Assembly: GCF_016834455.1 (NCBI RefSeq)
Contig: NZ_CP069213.1
Location: forward strand, 2,294,501-2,358,500
DNA from: Shewanella litorisediminis
Lineage (GTDB): Bacteria; Pseudomonadota; Gammaproteobacteria; Enterobacterales; Shewanellaceae
DNA length: 64,000 nt
Direction of reading: 5' to 3'
The translations under genes were made by a program, and so were the position numbers. The notes beneath the pieces were generated by a model. The model was not told the DNA's origin. It worked only from the letters and a program-made list of their open reading frames with translations, and searched no databases. This document shows positions 12,131-21,220 of this stretch, piece by piece (within the stretch, counting starts at the first letter, position 1; each line of letters begins with the position of its first letter).

Positions 12131-14680
12131 ATGAATCGTTCCAAGGCCTATGTATCAAATACATTGCACCCAAGATGGCGTAATAGTTTGCCGTTTCGGG
12201 TGGGATTACTGCAAAGCCTGATAGCCACACTGCTTTTGCTGGCCACCCTGTGGATTCTTCTTGGCAGCCAAAAAGAAGAACGACTGACACAGGAAATGAA
12301 TCTCAACCTCTCTCAGGGACAGTTGATCCAGGCCAGGTTGCGGGATTTGACGGCCCAGCTCGACACCCTGGTGGTCGCCATTGCCGACGTTGCAGGCACC
12401 CAAAGAAACGATATTGCCACCATTGAAAGAACCATTCCCAGCCTGCTCTCGTTGCCCAACCACAAAGAAGTGGTCGCAAGTGGTGGGATCTGGCCAGAGA
12501 AAGGTCATCCGCTTGGACAGGAAACCGAGATCAGAAGCCTTTTCTGGGTCAGAGACTTGCTTGGTCAATTACGTAAGAACGAGGGTTACAACCAAAGCAG
12601 CGGTCATTACTTCGATGAACTCTGGTACAAGCCCATTAGACTGTTTCCGGCCGGCCGGGTGTTCTGGTCCCCTTCCTACATAGACCCCCATACCCAAGAG
12701 TCCATGGTCACCGCATCAGTGCCCATCTGGCAGGAGCATGAATTCCAGGGCGTGGCGACCATCGATGTGAGCCTTTCGAGCCTCAGCAGCTATCTTGCCG
12801 AGTCCCGCAAGGAATTGGGGGGCTATGTCATCCTCCTGGATCAGTTTAATCAGGTATTGTCGGCCCCTCTGGCCGGCGCCGAGCAAAGTTTACCCGGACA
12901 TGCGACCTTGCCCGACTTGGTCGCACTCGCCCGGCGCTATCCTCAGCTGTCGGCATTGCTCGCTTTAGTGGACGATGCCGACAGACAATTCATCAATGAC
13001 GCGCAGACACATCAGGTCATCACTCAGGAACAGCTTTTGACCATGGTCCCCGGCAACTTCCCCCAGGGGAAAAAAATGTACGAGGCCATCATCAACACCA
13101 GCGCCCTTGCCATGCCCCAATCACCTGCATTATTGGGAACCCTGGCCATCGACGCTGACCCGCTGATTGCAGCGCCGACACTGGTGTCTGTGTATCGGAT
13201 GCCAGGCACATTTTGGAAGGTCATTACGGTAACACCCAAAAGCTCGTTTAAAAATGAAGCCTTACTTCTGGTTGAGCGCGCAGGCTTTTATTTGCTGCTG
13301 GCACAGGTGGTGGCACTGCTGCTGATGATTTATGTACAACATTGGCTTTATATCAAACCGCTTGCACGCTTGGTGTCTGCGTTAAAAGCGGAAGATGCAG
13401 CCCATCTGGAGCTGCAAGCGAGTCAGCGTGAGGATGAAATCGGGGTTTTGGCCAGCGCGCTTGTCGCCCGCACCCGCCAGCTGGAAATCGCCATGGCAAG
13501 TCTCGATGCATCAAATCTGGCGCTGGAGCAACAGCTGGAAGTTCAGCAGGAGGCGCAGCAGGATTTACTCGCCCACAAGGAACAGCTCAGTGCCCTGCTG
13601 AAGTCTTCCCCCAACCTCATTTTTATCAAGGATACGGCCGGACGCTACCTGATGGTGAACGATAAGTTTTGTGAAACCATAGGTCTTGACCGACACAGGA
13701 TCCTGGGGGCAACCGACAGGCAGCTATTTTCATCCGATCTTGCCCAGATCTATGGCGAGAGCGATCAGCGGGTAATGAGCCAGGATGCTCCCCTGCAATT
13801 CGAAGAGACACTGCCGACACGTTTGGGAGAAGTTCGTTTTCAAATGACCAAGTTTGCCATCCGGGATGACGACGACAATCTCAGGGGAACCGGAGCCATC
13901 GCCTTTGATATTCAAAATCGCAAGCGCATTGAAAACGAACTGTTGGAGCGAACGGCGGCACTCGAACGCAGTCTTAGCCTCTGCGGCAGTGAAAACGCCA
14001 AAATCCAACAACAACTGCAGCAGGCAGAATTCGAGCTTTCACAAAAAACACAGAGCATGGAAGATACCAAAGCCAAAGACGAGGCGTGGGTTATCGAGAG
14101 GCGGTTATTTAAAAACTGGCTCAGGGACTTGGTAAGCCTGATAGCCCGTGAGCAGGAAATCCTGCTGGCGAAGGCTTGCACTCTGGATGCTGCGCCCATG
14201 GAAAAGCTAAAGGATGCGCTGAGTGAACACGCTGAGCGGCTAAGATTACTTGAACTCTTAACCGGCAAACATAAGCCCAGCCAACGCGTTGTTCCCATGG
14301 ATGTGCTGCAGCAATTGACGCAGCTGTTTCAATCGGAAATTGCAGGACGTGACATCCAAATTCAGCTGGAGGGGGGGCGTAAATTCAGCGTGCGCCTTGA
14401 AACATGGCAGTTAACGCTGTTGATATTCAGCTTATTAAAACTCCTGTGCACTCAAGTCGATAACACACCACAGGGCAACATTGTCAGGGTGTGTGTCGAC
14501 GAGACAGGACATGATTGCCGCATTCGGTTCGACCGACAGGGGGTGAGCCCTGAACTTATCACGCCCGAACTTAACGCACTTAGCGCTTGGCTTGAACGCC
14601 AGTATGGTGGCTCACTGACGCTGTGTCATTCGCTGACCGTGGCCACCATAGTGGATTGCAGGTTACCCATTGGCGATTAG
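12131..14680 (+). CDS. Membrane sensor: dCache-HAMP-coiled coil-PAS with a degenerate kinase-like C-terminus
   Basis: The 849-residue protein has a membrane helix at about 23-45 and a large periplasmic sensor ending near residue 380. WSPSYIDPHTQESM and FQGVATIDVSLSSL resemble double-Cache domains. A second helix precedes a HAMP (about 407-450), a Glu/Gln-rich coiled coil, and a PAS domain (about 489-600, SSPNLIFIKDTAGRYLMVND). The last 200 residues sit where HisKA and HATPase would be, but I see no phosphorylatable H-box, N-box Asn or glycine-rich G boxes (only DRQGVSP). ATG 12131 is preferred over GTG 12098 because AAGGA lies at 12115-12119. It probably senses a small molecule; the output is unknown. 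Confidence 0.72.
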   Translation: MNRSKAYVSNTLHPRWRNSLPFRVGLLQSLIATLLLLATLWILLGSQKEERLTQEMNLNLSQGQLIQARLRDLTAQLDTLVVAIADVAGTQRNDIATIERTIPSLLSLPNHKEVVASGGIWPEKGHPLGQETEIRSLFWVRDLLGQLRKNEGYNQSSGHYFDELWYKPIRLFPAGRVFWSPSYIDPHTQESMVTASVPIWQEHEFQGVATIDVSLSSLSSYLAESRKELGGYVILLDQFNQVLSAPLAGAEQSLPGHATLPDLVALARRYPQLSALLALVDDADRQFINDAQTHQVITQEQLLTMVPGNFPQGKKMYEAIINTSALAMPQSPALLGTLAIDADPLIAAPTLVSVYRMPGTFWKVITVTPKSSFKNEALLLVERAGFYLLLAQVVALLLMIYVQHWLYIKPLARLVSALKAEDAAHLELQASQREDEIGVLASALVARTRQLEIAMASLDASNLALEQQLEVQQEAQQDLLAHKEQLSALLKSSPNLIFIKDTAGRYLMVNDKFCETIGLDRHRILGATDRQLFSSDLAQIYGESDQRVMSQDAPLQFEETLPTRLGEVRFQMTKFAIRDDDDNLRGTGAIAFDIQNRKRIENELLERTAALERSLSLCGSENAKIQQQLQQAEFELSQKTQSMEDTKAKDEAWVIERRLFKNWLRDLVSLIAREQEILLAKACTLDAAPMEKLKDALSEHAERLRLLELLTGKHKPSQRVVPMDVLQQLTQLFQSEIAGRDIQIQLEGGRKFSVRLETWQLTLLIFSLLKLLCTQVDNTPQGNIVRVCVDETGHDCRIRFDRQGVSPELITPELNALSAWLERQYGGSLTLCHSLTVATIVDCRLPIGD

Positions 14681-15567
14681 CGACTCACATCAACAACGTA
14701 GTGCCCCTGAAGCCAGTTACGGCCGATAAGCAGTTTATGGCTCATCTGGCTTCTGTCTTTTAAGTTTACCTTCACCTTGAACTCTTTACCGGGCTCACCG
14801 AGGGTGAGCTCTACCATATAGCGAACTTCACTTCCCTGAGCATTTCGAATGAGAGACGTCTCTGTGATACGGCTATGGATCCGCCGCGTTTCGCCTTTTT
14901 CATTACCCGTGGTAAAGCTTATCCGCTTGCCAACGTTGGCCTCCATGTCGGTGGGGTTTTCGTCTTCAATTTGGATGTCGATTGCATGCAGACTGTTTTC
15001 GACGGCACCGGTATCGATGCGGGTATCGAAGGTGATATCACCTTCCACCAAGTGGATGGGCGCACGCTCACCGATAACGTTTTTCTCGGCAACATCGACC
15101 AGGTAGTGGCCTTCCAGCCAATTGCGTCCCAGCAGCAGTTTGTAATCCATGTGCCCACGATCTCTGAGGTTCACCCTTATGTTGCGCAGGTCCTGCTCGT
15201 ATTGCAGCTCAAGTTCGACTGTATAACGGCTCTCTGTACCCTGAGAGTTGGACACTGTGGTGACCTTGACTATCCTGGCCTCAATAGTTTTGCTGACTCC
15301 ACCCCGTCCTTCTGTGGTGAAGCGTACCCGTTTTCCGATGTTGTCTTTCATCGATTCCGCTTCGCCGCCGAGCACCTCGATATCAACGGCATGGATTGAA
15401 CTGATAGAGGCGCCGGTATCCACCCGGGCAACAAAGTTTAGCCCTGAGCCGGGCTGATGAATGTCTACACTCTGCCCCACGACAGGTTTGCCTGAAGAAG
15501 CGCAAGATAACAATAACAACGAAACTGCAATCCAAGCTCTAAACATAAACAACATCCTGAAAAACAA
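14677..15567 (-). CDS. Lipoprotein with two retropepsin-like (RimB/Zn_protease family) domains
   Basis: The 296-residue protein has a signal peptide ending in the lipobox LLSC (Cys22), so it is probably anchored in the envelope. It consists of two copies of the same unit. Copy 1 has VDTGAS (Asp50) and LLLGRNWLEGHYLVDV (about 144-159). Copy 2 has IDTGAV (Asp185) and LLIGRNWLQGHYVVDV. The D-T-G-A motif is that of retropepsin-type aspartic proteases in the family once called ATP-dependent zinc proteases. One unit is the usual family size, so this is an internal duplication. The gene overlaps the sensor gene by four bases, tail to tail. The substrate is unknown. Confidence 0.75.
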   Translation of the reverse strand: MFFRMLFMFRAWIAVSLLLLSCASSGKPVVGQSVDIHQPGSGLNFVARVDTGASISSIHAVDIEVLGGEAESMKDNIGKRVRFTTEGRGGVSKTIEARIVKVTTVSNSQGTESRYTVELELQYEQDLRNIRVNLRDRGHMDYKLLLGRNWLEGHYLVDVAEKNVIGERAPIHLVEGDITFDTRIDTGAVENSLHAIDIQIEDENPTDMEANVGKRISFTTGNEKGETRRIHSRITETSLIRNAQGSEVRYMVELTLGEPGKEFKVKVNLKDRSQMSHKLLIGRNWLQGHYVVDVSR

Positions 15568-15650
15568 TTAATTACATATGGTTACTGCCAAAACTGAACC
15601 TAAAGTACCATAACGTAAGCGCGGGAGATTGCCAATTAAAAACGGGGTGT

Positions 15651-16019
15651 TCAGCGATTTTGAGACAGCCAAACCCTGGCGGTTTGACCCTCATCCAAGT
15701 GGAAGACACGTACGGGACATGGCATAAATAAGCCAATGAGTTCGCCCATACGGCGAAAGGAAGGACGATTGGTAAGAATGGCAATACGCCTGAAGTCATC
15801 GAGATGGAAGAGCCCAAGCAGCACGTCTTGCCAGAGCGACAACAGACGCACACCGCGGCATCCATCATCAATTTCGTACCACACCCGCACCGAGGCATGA
15901 TCTTTCAGCGCTTGTTCGAGCGCGGGTATCAAAACGCTGCTGTAGTCATCCGCCTCAATCATCCCTGATGCCTCAACAGCAATGGTATCGTGTTCAAATC
16001 CTGGTTTGAGTCTTATCAT
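15651..16019 (-). CDS. SpoIIAA-like (STAS/SEC14-type) protein
   Basis: The 122-residue soluble protein contains EASGMIEADDYSSVLIPALE, then VRVWYEIDD, and later RRIAILTNRPSFRRMGELIG. These resemble the small SpoIIAA-like proteins that adopt a STAS/SEC14-like fold and may bind lipids or other hydrophobic ligands. The ATG at 16019 is preferred to the GTG at 16025 because GGGG lies about seven bases upstream of it. The gene is 35 bases downstream of the next one and probably shares its transcript. Its precise role is unknown. Confidence 0.6.
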   Translation of the reverse strand: MIRLKPGFEHDTIAVEASGMIEADDYSSVLIPALEQALKDHASVRVWYEIDDGCRGVRLLSLWQDVLLGLFHLDDFRRIAILTNRPSFRRMGELIGLFMPCPVRVFHLDEGQTARVWLSQNR

Positions 16020-16054
16020 GTTCACCCCATCACAGTGTGAACCACGACGGCGCT

Positions 16055-16405
16055 TCAGGCGGTCAGCTTGACAATTTCCTGGTCGAATAAGTTTTTGATA
16101 AGCCCAGAAAAGTCAGCAATAAAGTGCGTTTGTTCCGGCGTGGCTTTTTTATTTCCAACATGGGCCAGGATTTCTTCGAGATCGTAAACGATGGCGTCGA
16201 TTTCCCGGATGACCATATTACGTTGGGCAAAACTCAATTCGGGATTTTGACCGCAGACCATGATTATCTGCGCGGACAACTGCTCTTCAAAGAGCTCCAT
16301 CACTGTCTCATCAGCCAACCCCTTTCCCTCGGGCGCTTCGAAAAGCCCCAAGTTTTCAGTCAGGTACTGTATGAGATGCACGTAACCTTCTTTATCAGTG
16401 ACCAT
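16055..16405 (-). CDS. Small acidic helical protein, DUF3802-like
   Basis: This 116-residue cytosolic protein begins MVTDKEGYVHLIQYLTENL and contains EEQLSAQIIMVCGQNPELSF and IDAIVYDLEEILAHVGNKK. It looks all-helical and resembles, from memory, the DUF3802 family of Shewanella and Vibrio, for which no function is established. The ATG at 16405 follows GGGAT at a good distance. The frame stays open 14 codons further upstream without a ribosome site. It lies upstream of the SpoIIAA-like gene in the same direction. Confidence 0.55.
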   Translation of the reverse strand: MVTDKEGYVHLIQYLTENLGLFEAPEGKGLADETVMELFEEQLSAQIIMVCGQNPELSFAQRNMVIREIDAIVYDLEEILAHVGNKKATPEQTHFIADFSGLIKNLFDQEIVKLTA

Positions 16406-16498
16406 GTCAAATCCCGTATTGCATTTCTGTCGGGCCCGGGCCCGCATTTTTATTATGGAACAAGTTGCATTCTTCTTCCTTAAAGCATGCGAATCCTG

Positions 16499-17077
16499 TT
16501 ATTTCTCAAGTGTTAGCACGAATGAAACCGGCACAGCACTGCTGATGGCCGACAACCCTGCCACTTCACGCAGCTTTTCAATACCTGCGGTTAATCCAAA
16601 ATTGGCTGCATTGACGATTAACATGGCACTGCTGCTGACCATCAGGGTGTTATCAGACACCCGTGCCACTGTCACTTCGACGTTGAGCTTATCGGTTTTA
16701 CCATGCAATTCCAAAGTCGCCGGAATTTCCGCTTTCGTGATATCGCCAGGCTTCAGGGCGCTAACCAGTGATGGTTCTATCTTGGCAGAAAGCGTTAACG
16801 AGGGAAATTGTTCCACTTCAAATAACATGCTTTTCATGCGCTCATCACGAATTTCAATACCAGTATCGACAGACGCCAGCGGAATACTGAGGCTGAAATC
16901 ACCTTGTTCAGACAGTTTACCTTCAAGGGTTTTAAATTTGTGCACTTCAGCAACATCACCCTTCTTCACTGAAATAAAGCTGACATTGGAATTGGCGGCA
17001 TTCAATTGCCAATCGGCCATGGCACCCGATGCAGATACCAGCAGGGCTGCGCCCAACAAAGTACGGATAAACATCAC
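16499..17077 (-). CDS. YceI-family periplasmic protein
   Basis: The 192-residue protein has a cleavable signal peptide (about 1-21, ending SGAMA before DWQLNAANSNVSF). The mature part has the YceI lipocalin-like pattern: SLSIPLASVDTGIEIRDERM, FPSLTLSAKIEPS and ATLELHGKTDKLNVEV. YceI proteins bind isoprenoid-type lipids in the periplasm; the ligand here is unknown. A good ribosome site (GGAG) precedes the ATG. No neighbour suggests a pathway. Confidence 0.87.
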   Translation of the reverse strand: MMFIRTLLGAALLVSASGAMADWQLNAANSNVSFISVKKGDVAEVHKFKTLEGKLSEQGDFSLSIPLASVDTGIEIRDERMKSMLFEVEQFPSLTLSAKIEPSLVSALKPGDITKAEIPATLELHGKTDKLNVEVTVARVSDNTLMVSSSAMLIVNAANFGLTAGIEKLREVAGLSAISSAVPVSFVLTLEK

Positions 17078-17277
17078 TTGTCTCCTTGTGTTTCGTTGCG
17101 TTCAGGCCATTCCTGAATTGCTAAATTAGTGACAACACAAACAATAAACCAAACGGCCACTATAACTCTAGCTGCAAATTCCCATCGGGGTTGTCAATTG
17201 GCTGAAATATCTGCTTGTTAAAGTTCAGATACTTTGGTCAATTGCCTATAAGGGCGACATGTCAGGGGCAGCGTATT

Positions 17278-17523
17278 GGTGCAGTCACATGACTTAAAGA
17301 CGAGAGAGGATTTGGCTGGTTGAGCCGCGATAATGATAGGGATGCGTTTGTCCATTACCGCGCCATCAATACTCACCGAAGACGTGCCCTGAAAAAAGGC
17401 CAGAAAGTCAGTTTTACCCTTACCCAAGGCCAAAGGGGCTTTCTGGCAGATAATGTGAGCCTGTTTCGTTCAAATCACGGAGCCAACCGCTCAATGGCCC
17501 AACCCTCAGCTGATTTTTCATAG
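17278..17523 (+). pseudogene. Remnant of a cold-shock-domain gene with an in-frame stop
   Basis: From 17293 the + strand encodes LKDERGFGWL and then DAFVHYRAINT and KGQKVSFTLTQGQRG. This lines up closely with the intact cold-shock protein at 26665-26874 ([34 protein letters not shown]). Both RNA-binding motifs are recognisable. At 17290-17292, where a Trp codon is expected (VKW), there is TGA, and the residues before it match poorly. No ATG with a ribosome site restores an intact start. The frame runs on past the normal end, into the antisense 3' end of pdxH. I read it as a decayed duplicate. Confidence 0.65.
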
Positions 17524-18113
17524 ATAAAGCGGTCGTGTAGTCTGTGTTCTCCTCCCTGCCAGAATTCTATGCTGGAAGGACGCACCAGATAGCCTCCCCA
17601 GAAGGACGGTAAAGGCACCTCCCCCGCGGAAAATTTCTGCTTCATTTCCATAAACTTGGCTTCCAGTACCTGCCGTGCACTGAGTTTGGATGACTGGGCA
17701 GACACCCAGGCAGCAATTTGGCTCTCTTTTGGACGGGTGACAAAGTACTTAAGCACCTCTGCCGTTGAAAGGGGTTCGGCAATGCCTGTCACAGCGACCT
17801 GTCGCTCCAATGGATGCCAGGGAAACAGCAGACTGATGTGGGCATTTTGCTTCAGCTGAGTGGCCTTACGGCTGCCCAAATTGGTAAAGAACACAAAACC
17901 CTGTTCATCAAAGCGCTTGAGCAGCACTATCCGTTGATAGGGTTGCCCCTGGTCGTCGACTGTCGCCACACACATGGCAGTCGGGTCGGTAAGTTCAGCC
18001 GCCTTGGCCTGCTCCATCCAGCGTTCAAAGAGTGCCATGGGGTCTTCGGGCAATTCGCTGCGCCTGAGGCCGCCTTTAGTGTATTCACGGCGAATGTCGC
18101 TAAGATCTGTCAT
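17475..18113 (-). CDS. pdxH: Pyridoxamine/pyridoxine 5'-phosphate oxidase
   Basis: PdxH uses FMN and O2 to oxidise PNP or PMP to pyridoxal phosphate. The 212-residue sequence begins [19 protein letters not shown], the usual start. It has the FMN/PLP-binding segments [19 protein letters not shown] and [13 protein letters not shown]. It ends with the conserved [13 protein letters not shown] and ERLAP. Length and motifs are complete. The last 49 bases are covered antisense by the cold-shock remnant. Confidence 0.97.
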   Translation of the reverse strand: MTDLSDIRREYTKGGLRRSELPEDPMALFERWMEQAKAAELTDPTAMCVATVDDQGQPYQRIVLLKRFDEQGFVFFTNLGSRKATQLKQNAHISLLFPWHPLERQVAVTGIAEPLSTAEVLKYFVTRPKESQIAAWVSAQSSKLSARQVLEAKFMEMKQKFSAGEVPLPSFWGGYLVRPSSIEFWQGGEHRLHDRFIYEKSAEGWAIERLAP

Positions 18114-18173
18114 GGTAAATCCTTATTGGCCCAGTATCGTTTGAGGCATTCTAGCCGCTTGACGCGCAACAAA

Positions 18174-18197
18174 AAAGCCGACTGTGATGTCGGCTTT
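18174..18197 (-). terminator. Terminator downstream of speD
   Basis: Nine-bp arms (core GCCGAC/GTCGGC) with a six-base loop are followed on the minus strand by TTTTTTGTTG. It lies between the speD stop and the pdxH start. Confidence 0.75.
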
Positions 18198-18278
18198 TGT
18201 TTTTATGCGGCCAAAAGATGGCGCATTGGCTATGCCCGTTTATTAGTTTGGCCCATTAAACATTCCATGGCCGCAATT

Positions 18279-19208
18279 TTACATTGGCTCTGGGATCAGC
18301 ACTTCATGACAGAGCTGCTGATAGTGACTGAAGTCCACGTTATACCCCTGCGCCATGGATAACGCACAGCTTCCCAGACACAGGTGCGCCGGGTAATTTT
18401 CGGTATGGCGCCTGGCGTTGAAGCCAATCTCATCCCAACTGCCCGGGTTGAGTATCCCCAGCAAGCGGGAGAAAATTTGCCGATACTCCCCCTCCAGTGG
18501 CAAGTTGGTTTCAAAGCTCACGTAAGAGCTGTTTTCCTGCGGCGTAATATGAATGGTCATGTAGCGATCGCCACGGATGCCATTGATGGAATAGCCAAAA
18601 GGCTCAAACAAAAAGTCATCAAACACAAAGCCCGGCAACATGGCTTCCAGTTGCAGCAGGCTGCGGATTTCAGCTGCGCTCTGATGTTCACCGCGTAAGT
18701 AATCAGCGGCCTCACCACGAATGTGGTACATCAAAAGCTCACTGGTATGGTCATCTGCGGCCGCTTCGTAGGGCTTGTTGCTGGTGAAAATGTAATGATG
18801 ATGGGAATCCAGATGCCCTATTCTGAAGGCATCTCCGGGCAAGAGCGCACGGATGGCGGTCAAATCGTCAGTAAAGGCACTGCTTTGCAAGTGGGAAAGG
18901 TACTCGTTTTTACGTTGGTAGCTGGCAAACGCAATCTTGTCGGCACCGACTTCAGAAATAAAACGAACAACCGCTTTGGCGAGTGTTGTGGTGCCGCAGG
19001 TCAGCATCAGGAATCTGTCGTTCCAGACAAACAAACTCGATTCGCTGAGCAAGTAGGCATCGCAGTGTTCATTGTTGATACTGGAGAGAATTTCTGCATT
19101 GGCGCAGGCTACCATCTCGTTCCAGAATTCACGCCCCAGTGCTCTGAGTGAGCCGAATCCGGGGGTGACTATAACTTCTATTTTTTTTTCTGAACCTTCA
19201 AAAAACAT
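18279..19208 (-). CDS. speD: S-adenosylmethionine decarboxylase, eukaryotic type
   Basis: This pyruvoyl enzyme makes decarboxylated AdoMet, the aminopropyl donor for spermidine. The 309-residue protein matches the eukaryotic family rather than the short bacterial SpeD. FFEGSEKKIEV carries the two glutamates (Glu4, Glu7) equivalent to human Glu8 and Glu11. LLSESSLFV is the self-cleavage site, with Ser57 as the pyruvoyl precursor. Cys71 in TCGTT corresponds to Cys82, Ser207 in FGYSING to Ser229, and His220 in TIHITP to His243. All key residues are present, so it should be active. It is the last gene of a speE-speA-speD cluster. Confidence 0.93.
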   Translation of the reverse strand: MFFEGSEKKIEVIVTPGFGSLRALGREFWNEMVACANAEILSSINNEHCDAYLLSESSLFVWNDRFLMLTCGTTTLAKAVVRFISEVGADKIAFASYQRKNEYLSHLQSSAFTDDLTAIRALLPGDAFRIGHLDSHHHYIFTSNKPYEAAADDHTSELLMYHIRGEAADYLRGEHQSAAEIRSLLQLEAMLPGFVFDDFLFEPFGYSINGIRGDRYMTIHITPQENSSYVSFETNLPLEGEYRQIFSRLLGILNPGSWDEIGFNARRHTENYPAHLCLGSCALSMAQGYNVDFSHYQQLCHEVLIPEPM

Positions 19209-19223
19209 TTTTCTCTACCTGAG

Positions 19224-19256
19224 GGCCGGGAGGGCTTGCACCCTGGTTCCCCGGCC
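19224..19256 (-). other. Strong intergenic hairpin between speA and speD
   Basis: GGCCGGG (19224-19230) pairs with CCCGGCC (19250-19256), and AGGG (19231-19234) with CCCT (19241-19244), giving an 11-bp stem with a small one-sided bulge. No U-tract follows on the minus strand, and it sits just before the speD ribosome site. It may stabilise an mRNA end or modulate speD translation. Confidence 0.5.
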
Positions 19257-19281
19257 TGGCTTCACCTTGCCTTAGTATGGG

Positions 19282-21192
19282 TTAAAAATCTTCCAGGTAG
19301 GTGTACCCCTTGAGGCCAACCTGGAGTTCTTCGAGGATCATCGCGCGCTCGTCTTCTGCAATGTGAGAGTTCACCAGTTCCTCGTAAGTGCGCATAAAGG
19401 ACACGGCATCGAGGTTCACATAACGCAGTACATCGGCCACGGTATCACCGGCAAGCACAGACTCAATATTGGTCTGGCCTTCTTCGTCGATACGCACCAC
19501 AGCGGAGTTGGTATCACCGAAGAGGTTGTGCAGGTCGCCGAGGATTTCCTGATAAGCACCCACCAGGAAGAAACCAATGAGATATGGGTCTTCAGCAGAC
19601 CAGTTTGGCACCGGCAGTGTGGTTTCAATGCCCTGACCGTCTACGTATTGATCAACAATACCGTCAGAGTCGCAGGTGATGTCCAGCATCACAGCGCGAC
19701 GTTCAGGCACCTTGTCCAGGCCCGACAGCGGCAACACAGGGAATACCTGGTCGATACCCCAGGCATCCGGCAACGACTGGAACAGAGAAAAGTTCACAAA
19801 GAATCTGTCAGCCAGCTTCTCGTTCAGTTCATCGATGATCGGGCGCTGATAACGGTTACGGGCATTCATCAACCCCTGCAACTCATGGCACACCGCCAGG
19901 TTACACTGCTCGGCCCAGGCACGGTCTTCAAGACTCAGCTGTCCCAGTGCAAACAGCGACTGGGCTTCGGCCAGATCAGACTGGGTGTCGTGGAAGATTT
20001 CAATCAGGGCGCGCTGGTCGAGGCGTGAGCTGATTTCGTTCCAGCTGCGCCACATGTTGTGCAGCAGCTGAGGCGCGTCTTCTTCCGGCGCAGGAATGTC
20101 TTCCGGGCTGTAGGACTCTGTGCCAATCACATCGGTGATGAGCACCGCGTGGTGGGCAGTCAGGTAACGGCCAGACTCAGAAATAATGCGCGGCATTGGC
20201 TGCTCGTTCTGGTTACACACGTCGGTGAGCACAGACACGATATTGTTGGCGTATTCGGCCAGCGCATAGTTCATGGAGTTGTTTGACTGGCTGCGGGTAC
20301 CATCGTAATCCACGGCCAGGCCGCCGCCCACGTCAAAGCAGTTCACCTTGGCACCCAGCTTACGCAGTTCACAGTAAAAACGTGCGGCTTCACCCACGCC
20401 GTGGCGAATGTCACGAATGTTGGCGATTTGCGAGCCCAGGTGGAAGTGCAGCAGCTGCAAAGATTCCAGCATGTCTTCGTCTTTCAGACGTTCGACCACT
20501 TTCAGGATTTGTGCGGCAGACAGACCGAACTTCGACTTTTCACCGCCGCTCGCCTGCCACTTGCCCTTGCCCTGGAAGGCCAAACGGGCACGCAGACCCA
20601 AACGTGGTGTCACACCCAGCTTCTTGGACTCATCCAGCACCATCTGCAGCTCGGACATTTTCTCGAGCACTATGTACACGCTGTGGCCGAGCTTCTCACC
20701 AATCAGCGCCAGACGAATATATTCTTTATCTTTGTAACCGTTACACACGATAACAGAGCTGGCCTTTTGGGCCATGGCGAGTACAGCCATCAGCTCTGGC
20801 TTACTGCCGGCCTCAAGACCCAGCTGCGGTACGGTTTTACTGACCTGGCTCGCGAGAATTTCTTCCACCACGGTTTGCTGCTGGTTTACCTTAATGGGGT
20901 ACACCAACAGGTAATCAGATTGATAGTCGTATTTCTGAATGGCCTGGTTGAACATCTGGCACAGGTGGTCGACTCTGTGGTGCAGAATTTGCGGGAAACG
21001 CACCAGTACAGGCAAGCTTACGCCGGCTTTTACCATATCCTTGGCAAGCGCGTTCAATCCTATTTTGAAGGTGGGATTCTTAGGATCCGGGGAGACTGTC
21101 ACCTCACCCTCGTCGCTGATCCCATAAAAACCCTGACTCCAGTGGGCAACGTTGTACCCGGCGCGGGCGTCGTCAATTGACCATTCGTTCAT
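19282..21192 (-). CDS. speA: Biosynthetic arginine decarboxylase
   Basis: SpeA decarboxylates arginine to agmatine, the first step of the arginine route to putrescine. The 636-residue protein is the usual length. The PLP lysine lies in [11 protein letters not shown], and [15 protein letters not shown] and [14 protein letters not shown] form the alanine-racemase-like barrel. [16 protein letters not shown] contains the Cys/Asp active-site segment of the second domain. There is no signal peptide, so it is probably cytosolic. The gene is 28 bases downstream of speE and upstream of speD, so the cluster can supply both substrates of spermidine synthase, given an agmatine-to-putrescine step elsewhere. 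Confidence 0.96.
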   Translation of the reverse strand: MNEWSIDDARAGYNVAHWSQGFYGISDEGEVTVSPDPKNPTFKIGLNALAKDMVKAGVSLPVLVRFPQILHHRVDHLCQMFNQAIQKYDYQSDYLLVYPIKVNQQQTVVEEILASQVSKTVPQLGLEAGSKPELMAVLAMAQKASSVIVCNGYKDKEYIRLALIGEKLGHSVYIVLEKMSELQMVLDESKKLGVTPRLGLRARLAFQGKGKWQASGGEKSKFGLSAAQILKVVERLKDEDMLESLQLLHFHLGSQIANIRDIRHGVGEAARFYCELRKLGAKVNCFDVGGGLAVDYDGTRSQSNNSMNYALAEYANNIVSVLTDVCNQNEQPMPRIISESGRYLTAHHAVLITDVIGTESYSPEDIPAPEEDAPQLLHNMWRSWNEISSRLDQRALIEIFHDTQSDLAEAQSLFALGQLSLEDRAWAEQCNLAVCHELQGLMNARNRYQRPIIDELNEKLADRFFVNFSLFQSLPDAWGIDQVFPVLPLSGLDKVPERRAVMLDITCDSDGIVDQYVDGQGIETTLPVPNWSAEDPYLIGFFLVGAYQEILGDLHNLFGDTNSAVVRIDEEGQTNIESVLAGDTVADVLRYVNLDAVSFMRTYEELVNSHIAEDERAMILEELQVGLKGYTYLEDF

Positions 21193-21220
21193 CTCAATTG
21201 TGCCTATTAATAGTGAGATA

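Noticed and set aside
17218..17433. 71-codon minus frame opposite the cold-shock remnant
   Set aside because: It is the antisense shadow of the recognisable cold-shock sequence.
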